A stretch of DNA of 44,244 nucleotides from an uncultured Candidatus Saccharibacteria bacterium. Lineage in GTDB: Bacteria > Patescibacteriota > Saccharimonadia > Saccharimonadales > Saccharimonadaceae. The notes under the pieces are model-generated. The model did not search any database and was not told where the DNA came from. It worked only from the letters and a program-made list of their open reading frames with translations. Position numbers and translations under genes: made by a program. This document shows, piece after piece, positions 40,519 through 44,244 of this stretch (positions are counted from its first letter, which is position 1; each line of letters opens with the position of its first letter). The stretch covers positions 1 through 44,244 of the forward strand of contig CAMYXA010000006.1 of assembly GCA_947302975.1 (NCBI GenBank). Reading direction: 5' to 3'.

Positions 40519-41832
40519 TTATTCGTAGCGCAAAGAATCAATTGGGTTCTTGTGGGCAGCCTGGCGAGCTGGGAGTGTACCAGCTAGGAAGGCAATCGTC
40601 ATGACAACGAGCACGATTGGGATAATGTTTGCTGGAGTAAACTCAACTACGTGGAAGGTTGGGAAAGACTCTAAAATATTTCCATCGGCATGAAGGATTG
40701 TATCTACGACCGTTCCTAACACGACCGACAAGATAATACCGAAAGCTGAACCCCAGAAGCCAAGCATAACAGCCTCGAGAGAGAAGCTTAGAAATACCTT
40801 TGATGATGACATACCGAGAGCTTTATCGAGACCGATTTCGCGAGTTCGTTCCTGGACGGACATAAACAAGGTATTAATGATGCCTATTGCAGCAGCAAGA
40901 AGCGCAATACCTCCAAAGACGTCCAAGACGGCAACCATAACATCGAGGAAGCTCTTAAACATACCAACTTCATCAGCAACAGTCATGGCGGAGATATCGA
41001 TTTCTTCGAGGGCCTTTTTGATTTCTTCGGCAGAATAATTCTTGTAATCAAAATCTGCGCAACCAGTAAATTTGGCGTTCTTTTGCGACTCTGGAAGATA
41101 TTTAACATTTTCTGCTGTGATTGCATCGATAAGAGCCAAGTTAGCGCGAACAGGTGCCATGCTAGACATAAGACCATTAGCCATCACACCGGTAACGCGA
41201 GCTTCGATCTCGACATACTTCATCTTGAATTGATCAAGGATACCGAAACGAATTTTTTGATTTATTGCATCATTATAATTTGAGAAACCTAGGGCTTTTG
41301 CGTAGTCGATATTAATTTCGATTTGATTCTCTTTTGCGAATGGTTGATTCCCATCGCCAACGACACGCTGAAAATTTAATGACTCAGACGGAGTAGCGCC
41401 GATACTAGTAACAATGAAGCGTTTATCGGTTTTATCGCTCGTCACATAATCAACACTTGGAGTTGCACCAAAGAGAGTGACAGTTTCAGCCTTAATTCCA
41501 GGAATATTTTTAAGTTTTTCAACTTGTTCGTCAGAAATCGCGAGTGCGGTTGTCGAGTTTCGCTCTGGGTTGTATTCTTGGATTTCGCCAGACATTGATG
41601 CCATGTATGACGACATGGTGTCGTAGGTAGATTTAGACATAAATTCAATATAGCCTTCGCCACCAATAGCATTGATTTGGTCATCAACATAAGAGTTGAC
41701 GCCGGTCGCGATTGCATTTGCAATGATAATCACGAAGCTACCAATGAAGATAGCAAGAATCGTAAGGAAGGTGCGACCCTTATTGCGGAGTAAATTGCGG
41801 TTTGATTCTTTCAAAATATCTAAAAATTTCAT
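40519..41832 (-). CDS. MacB/FtsX-family ABC transporter permease
   Basis: 437 aa from the ATG at 41832, which overlaps the ATPase TGA as ATGA. The start FLDILKESNRNLLRNKGRTFLTIL is the MacB N-terminal pattern; a transmembrane helix, a large extracellular MacB-PCD-type domain (about residues 45-290) and three C-terminal helices follow, with the FtsX motif QERTREIGLDKALGMS. These proteins drive export of peptides or lipoproteins, or act mechanically on envelope proteins, using the partner ATPase. No periplasmic adaptor gene is seen, as expected for a cell with one membrane. Confidence 0.92.
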   Translation of the reverse strand: MKFLDILKESNRNLLRNKGRTFLTILAIFIGSFVIIIANAIATGVNSYVDDQINAIGGEGYIEFMSKSTYDTMSSYMASMSGEIQEYNPERNSTTALAISDEQVEKLKNIPGIKAETVTLFGATPSVDYVTSDKTDKRFIVTSIGATPSESLNFQRVVGDGNQPFAKENQIEINIDYAKALGFSNYNDAINQKIRFGILDQFKMKYVEIEARVTGVMANGLMSSMAPVRANLALIDAITAENVKYLPESQKNAKFTGCADFDYKNYSAEEIKKALEEIDISAMTVADEVGMFKSFLDVMVAVLDVFGGIALLAAAIGIINTLFMSVQERTREIGLDKALGMSSSKVFLSFSLEAVMLGFWGSAFGIILSVVLGTVVDTILHADGNILESFPTFHVVEFTPANIIPIVLVVMTIAFLAGTLPARQAAHKNPIDSLRYE

Positions 41833-42497
41833 TTCATTTCTCCATCTGCGATATGAATTTGACGCTGGCATTTTTTAGCAAGATCCTCATCGTGGGTCAC
41901 AATGATAAGTGTGACACCTTTTTTGTTGAGGTCGAAGAGTAGCTTCTCGACCTTGGCACCGGTTGCGGAGTCGAGGTTGCCTGTTGGCTCATCGGCAAAG
42001 ATTACTTTTGGATTATTGACGATGGCGCGAGCAATACAAACGCGCTGTTTTTGACCACCGGAAAGGTTATTGGCCTTATTCATAGCTTTTTCTTCAAGCC
42101 CAACAACTTTCAAGGCTTCCATAGCAAGCTTTTTGCGAGCGCGACGACGAGTGCCAGAAATCTTGAGCGGTAAAAGCACATTGTTTAGGACGGTATCGTT
42201 CGCGTTCATAAAGAACTGCTGGAACACGAAGCCAAAATAACGGTTCCTCATCTTATTGAGTTGGCGAGGCTTCAATTTGGTCGAGTTGACACCATTGATA
42301 TAGATGGAGCCGCTGGTTGGCTTATCGAGAAGCGCCAACAGGTGCATTAAGGTTGATTTTCCTGACCCGGATTTCCCAACAATGGCAACCGATTCGCCCT
42401 CGAATATTTCCAGGTCGATGTCTTTTAGAGCACGAAAGGCTGCGCTTTTCTTGCCGTAGGTCTTCGACAAGTTTTTGGTTGTGATAATTGATTTCAT
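41829..42497 (-). CDS. MacB/LolD-type ABC transporter ATP-binding protein
   Basis: 222 aa. Walker A is GKSGSGKST, the signature NNLSGGQKQRVCIARA, Walker B VIFADEPTGNLDS and the H-loop IIVTHDEDLA; the LDKPTSGSIYINGVN stretch is typical of the LolD/MacB branch. It powers the permease encoded directly downstream (4-nt overlap). Start placed by TACAAT 6 nt upstream, again leaderless. The stop is TGA. Confidence 0.94.
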   Translation of the reverse strand: MKSIITTKNLSKTYGKKSAAFRALKDIDLEIFEGESVAIVGKSGSGKSTLMHLLALLDKPTSGSIYINGVNSTKLKPRQLNKMRNRYFGFVFQQFFMNANDTVLNNVLLPLKISGTRRRARKKLAMEALKVVGLEEKAMNKANNLSGGQKQRVCIARAIVNNPKVIFADEPTGNLDSATGAKVEKLLFDLNKKGVTLIIVTHDEDLAKKCQRQIHIADGEMK

Positions 42498-42503
42498 TAG
42501 AAT

Positions 42504-42509
42504 ATTGTA
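42504..42509 (-). promoter_or_regulatory. -10 box of leaderless ABC ATPase gene
   Basis: Minus-strand TACAAT, one base from consensus and preceded by TGC, 6 nt before the ATG. Confidence 0.55.
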
Positions 42510-42530
42510 GCATTTTTAAGCTCTTTATGC

Positions 42531-42536
42531 TATAAT
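42531..42536 (+). promoter_or_regulatory. -10 promoter of tRNA-Ala
   Basis: TGCTATAAT ends 9 nt before the tRNA 5' end. Confidence 0.65.
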
Positions 42537-42545
42537 TATGGAGCT

Positions 42546-42621
42546 GGGGCATTAGCTCATTTGGTAGAGCGCTTCCATGGCATGGAAGAGGTGAGGAGTT
42601 CGAATCTCCTATGCTCCACCA
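42546..42621 (+). tRNA. tRNA-Ala (anticodon GGC)
   Basis: 76 nt with encoded CCA. Acceptor GGGGCAT pairs with ATGCTCC, including the G3-U70 wobble that specifies alanine; the anticodon stem CTTCC/GGAAG encloses ATGGCAT with GGC; the T loop is GTTCGAATC. Confidence 0.97.
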
Positions 42622-42653
42622 TTTTTTTATGCAATAAGAAAGTCAAAAACTAC

Positions 42654-42713
42654 AAAAAGTGGAGCTCGGATTTCGCCTCGATCAGTGCGAACCTCCTATG
42701 CTCCACTATTTTT
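42654..42713. terminator. Bidirectional hairpin holding a degenerate copy of the tRNA-Ala 3' end
   Basis: AGTGGAGC (42658-42665) pairs with GCTCCACT (42700-42707), flanked by A's and T's on both sides, so it can terminate both tRNA-Ala and the convergent surface-protein gene. The loop is long (34 nt), unusual for an intrinsic terminator. Confidence 0.55.
42684..42709 (+). repeat. Degenerate repeat of the tRNA-Ala 3' end
   Basis: 22 of 26 bases match 42596-42621 (T loop to CCA), 88 bp further on. There is no 5' half of a tRNA in front of it. Confidence 0.75.
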
Positions 42714-42714
42714 C

Positions 42715-44244
42715 TTATCTTGCTACACAGCGGACGGTTCCAGTGTTGAGAATACTGCCATTACTAGGACTGTAGGGATAAACAGCCCCGTCATTCATTC
42801 GGCTTACCCTCGCGGCGGCATTATAGTTATTCCAATGGCTATAGTCCCCCATATAATTCGACCAATAAGTCGCATAAAGCATATCATAGTAAAGCCAAGG
42901 GTCGTAAGGCTGAAAATAACCATTAAATACAACCTTGAAGATTCTTGAATTTATAAATGCAATATATTCTTGTTGTGTTCTATTCGGAGAGTAGGCATCA
43001 AGAAGGGCACCGAAGGATTTTGGAGCCGCTGAAAGAACAGTGTTATTGTCACCCAATACATATTCGCCTTCCGGCAGAGACCATCCCTTCGGACAAATCG
43101 AATTGTAAAGGTGAACATTGTAGCCGCCGCTGTCGTAAGCATAATCACCAGTTGAAGCGGCCCTGAACATATATGCAATACCAGGATCTTCCCACAGATA
43201 TTCATCTGTTGTGTCAGTTGGAGCAAGCGCCCCTCCGTCGCCATTTAGATAATACCGTCTGACCCCAGTCGTAGTGGTGTGATAGAAGGAAAGATCCATA
43301 TTGCCAGTTTGTTGTCGTGTTCCGTATGGACTACTATAAATATTCATGTTTTCTGTATTACGATTAGGAGTCCAAGAATCCTTGGTGTTCAAATCTGTAT
43401 CGGCACTAGTCAAAGTTTCGCTGGTTGAAAGCTTGAGTGCTAAGTTTTGCGTCATCCAACATTCACCATCTGCAAGTTTTGCAACAAGGTATTTTGTATT
43501 ATCGCGACTATCAAGCAAAACCTTTCTTGGAATATAATTACTGTCTCCATAATGCGAGCCGTCCCAGTCGTCATTCCCTGCCGTCGCGAGACTGCCAATT
43601 GGCGTAGTAGTATTAGTACAGATTTGTGGAGTCATTTCTTGCATGTAGGTAATAGTATGCAGAGATGGCAAAAGGGCATTCACTGTACAGGTTGTATTAT
43701 CCGTAACGTTATTAACTGTTACGGTACCATTCGAAATTGAAGCAGTTTGGCCATTTGTGCAACTAACATTTGGAATGAATACGTATTGGTCGTCGGCTAC
43801 AAGATTTTCGAAAGTAGCATTTGTCCCCTTATTTACCGTGACTGTGCCGCTTCCGGAGCCGCGATTTACGACAAGTTCGACATCGTAGGTAATCGGAGCC
43901 GTAGTGATAGTACAGACTGCATTAGAGGTAATATTGTTTACTTCATAAGAATTATTTGTCGTAATAATTTGCTGTCCATTCGTACAAGAACCACCAGTGA
44001 TCTTAAACATATCGGTGTGGAAATCAAATGATGGATATGCGCCCGCAGTTCCTTCGTCCACAGTCCGACGGTCAATTTCGGTCCCATTTTGGTCGTTTAC
44101 GATAATCTCATGCTGATAATTAGCGGTAAATGATAGGTCAGAATAAACCTGAGAAGGATCGACTGTTACGTTTTCTTCACAGCCATATATGTCGGTGCCA
44201 GTCCAACACTTGAAGTAAGCAGTGTCCTTTGTTGGCTTATTCAA
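42715..44244 (-). CDS. Surface protein with Cys-bearing repeats and FISUMP-like C-terminal domain (5' end outside window)
   Basis: At least 509 aa; the frame is open to the window edge, so the N-terminus is missing. Two repeats of about 80 residues with paired cysteines are visible (GGSCTNGQ with NAVCTIT, and NVSCTNGQ with TTCTVN), preceded by an InlB-B-repeat-like segment. The last about 290 residues resemble the Fibrobacter paralogous domain (FISUMP): KYLVAKLADGECWMTQNL, YNSICPKGWSLP, YWSNY and a closing RCVA. It has high Thr/Asn/Ser and few Lys, typical of secreted CPR proteins. It could act in attachment to the host cell, which is inference. The stop lies directly beside the tRNA-Ala repeat hairpin. 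Confidence 0.8.
   Translation of the reverse strand: MNKPTKDTAYFKCWTGTDIYGCEENVTVDPSQVYSDLSFTANYQHEIIVNDQNGTEIDRRTVDEGTAGAYPSFDFHTDMFKITGGSCTNGQQIITTNNSYEVNNITSNAVCTITTAPITYDVELVVNRGSGSGTVTVNKGTNATFENLVADDQYVFIPNVSCTNGQTASISNGTVTVNNVTDNTTCTVNALLPSLHTITYMQEMTPQICTNTTTPIGSLATAGNDDWDGSHYGDSNYIPRKVLLDSRDNTKYLVAKLADGECWMTQNLALKLSTSETLTSADTDLNTKDSWTPNRNTENMNIYSSPYGTRQQTGNMDLSFYHTTTTGVRRYYLNGDGGALAPTDTTDEYLWEDPGIAYMFRAASTGDYAYDSGGYNVHLYNSICPKGWSLPEGEYVLGDNNTVLSAAPKSFGALLDAYSPNRTQQEYIAFINSRIFKVVFNGYFQPYDPWLYYDMLYATYWSNYMGDYSHWNNYNAAARVSRMNDGAVYPYSPSNGSILNTGTVRCVAR

Overview
The window looks like a stretch of a small, streamlined bacterial genome of the Candidate Phyla Radiation, most probably Candidatus Saccharibacteria (TM7). 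Supporting signs are tight packing with almost no intergenic space, a mainly housekeeping gene set without amino-acid or cofactor biosynthesis, a membrane-anchored peptide-binding protein beside secG, shortened core proteins (UvrC without its C-terminal HhH region), and a Cys-containing repeat/FISUMP-type surface protein. TGA is used as a stop (gapA, the ABC ATPase at 41829, the gene at 11911), so the SR1/Gracilibacteria code with UGA = Gly is not in use. The assignment is inferred from gene content and style, without a database search.

Layout. 1-4628 (minus): tRNA-Leu, secG plus a family-5 solute-binding protein, uvrC, and an Ala/Pro- and Asp-rich membrane protein. 4715-9857: enolase facing a sugar-phosphate operon gapA-rpiB-rpe-like-pfkB-like-LOG. 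9963-10858: rpsL-rpsG. 11014-16796: two orphan genes, trigger factor, a GlcD-like oxidase and a membrane diguanylate cyclase. 16907-20447: a heterodimeric ABC exporter. 20479-29737: single-gene units, namely orphans, tRNA-Tyr, a GH30 glycosidase, an S51 peptidase, a YgjV-GNAT fusion, a DHH protein, pyrE-pyrF and an MBL hydrolase. 29939-32071: a membrane pyrophosphatase. 32156-36076: tRNA-Val, a small P-loop kinase, prfA-prmC, a membrane protein and lepB. 36073-42497 (minus): rmuC, a TPR protein, trpS-rluA-holB-like, and a MacB-type ABC ATPase/permease pair. 42546-44244: tRNA-Ala and the C-terminal part of a large surface protein that runs off the window.

Expression signals fall into two styles. 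About fourteen transcription units have a -10 box (TATAAT, often extended as TGCTATAAT or TGTTATAAT) exactly 6 or 7 nt before ATG, the geometry of leaderless mRNA. A second set, made of orphan genes, the GGDEF protein, pyrEF and the pyrophosphatase, has strong Shine-Dalgarno sites and sometimes TTG or GTG starts, and may have been acquired later.

The most interesting new observation is upstream of pyrE. The leader contains a 21-codon ORF placed as a leaderless gene (7 nt after TATAAT). Its first codons contain a terminator-like hairpin with a U-run, and its TGA overlaps the pyrE ATG. This looks like a leaderless leader-peptide attenuator of pyrimidine synthesis. Other notable points are a structured leader with a terminator-like hairpin before the pyrophosphatase gene, repeated tRNA 3' ends just downstream of tRNA-Tyr and tRNA-Ala, three convergent gene pairs that overlap by exactly 4 nt at their stop codons, and several enzymes with changed catalytic residues (PfkB-like, Rpe-like, PyrF, S12 K88P). 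No stretch of more than about 300 bases lacks a gene.
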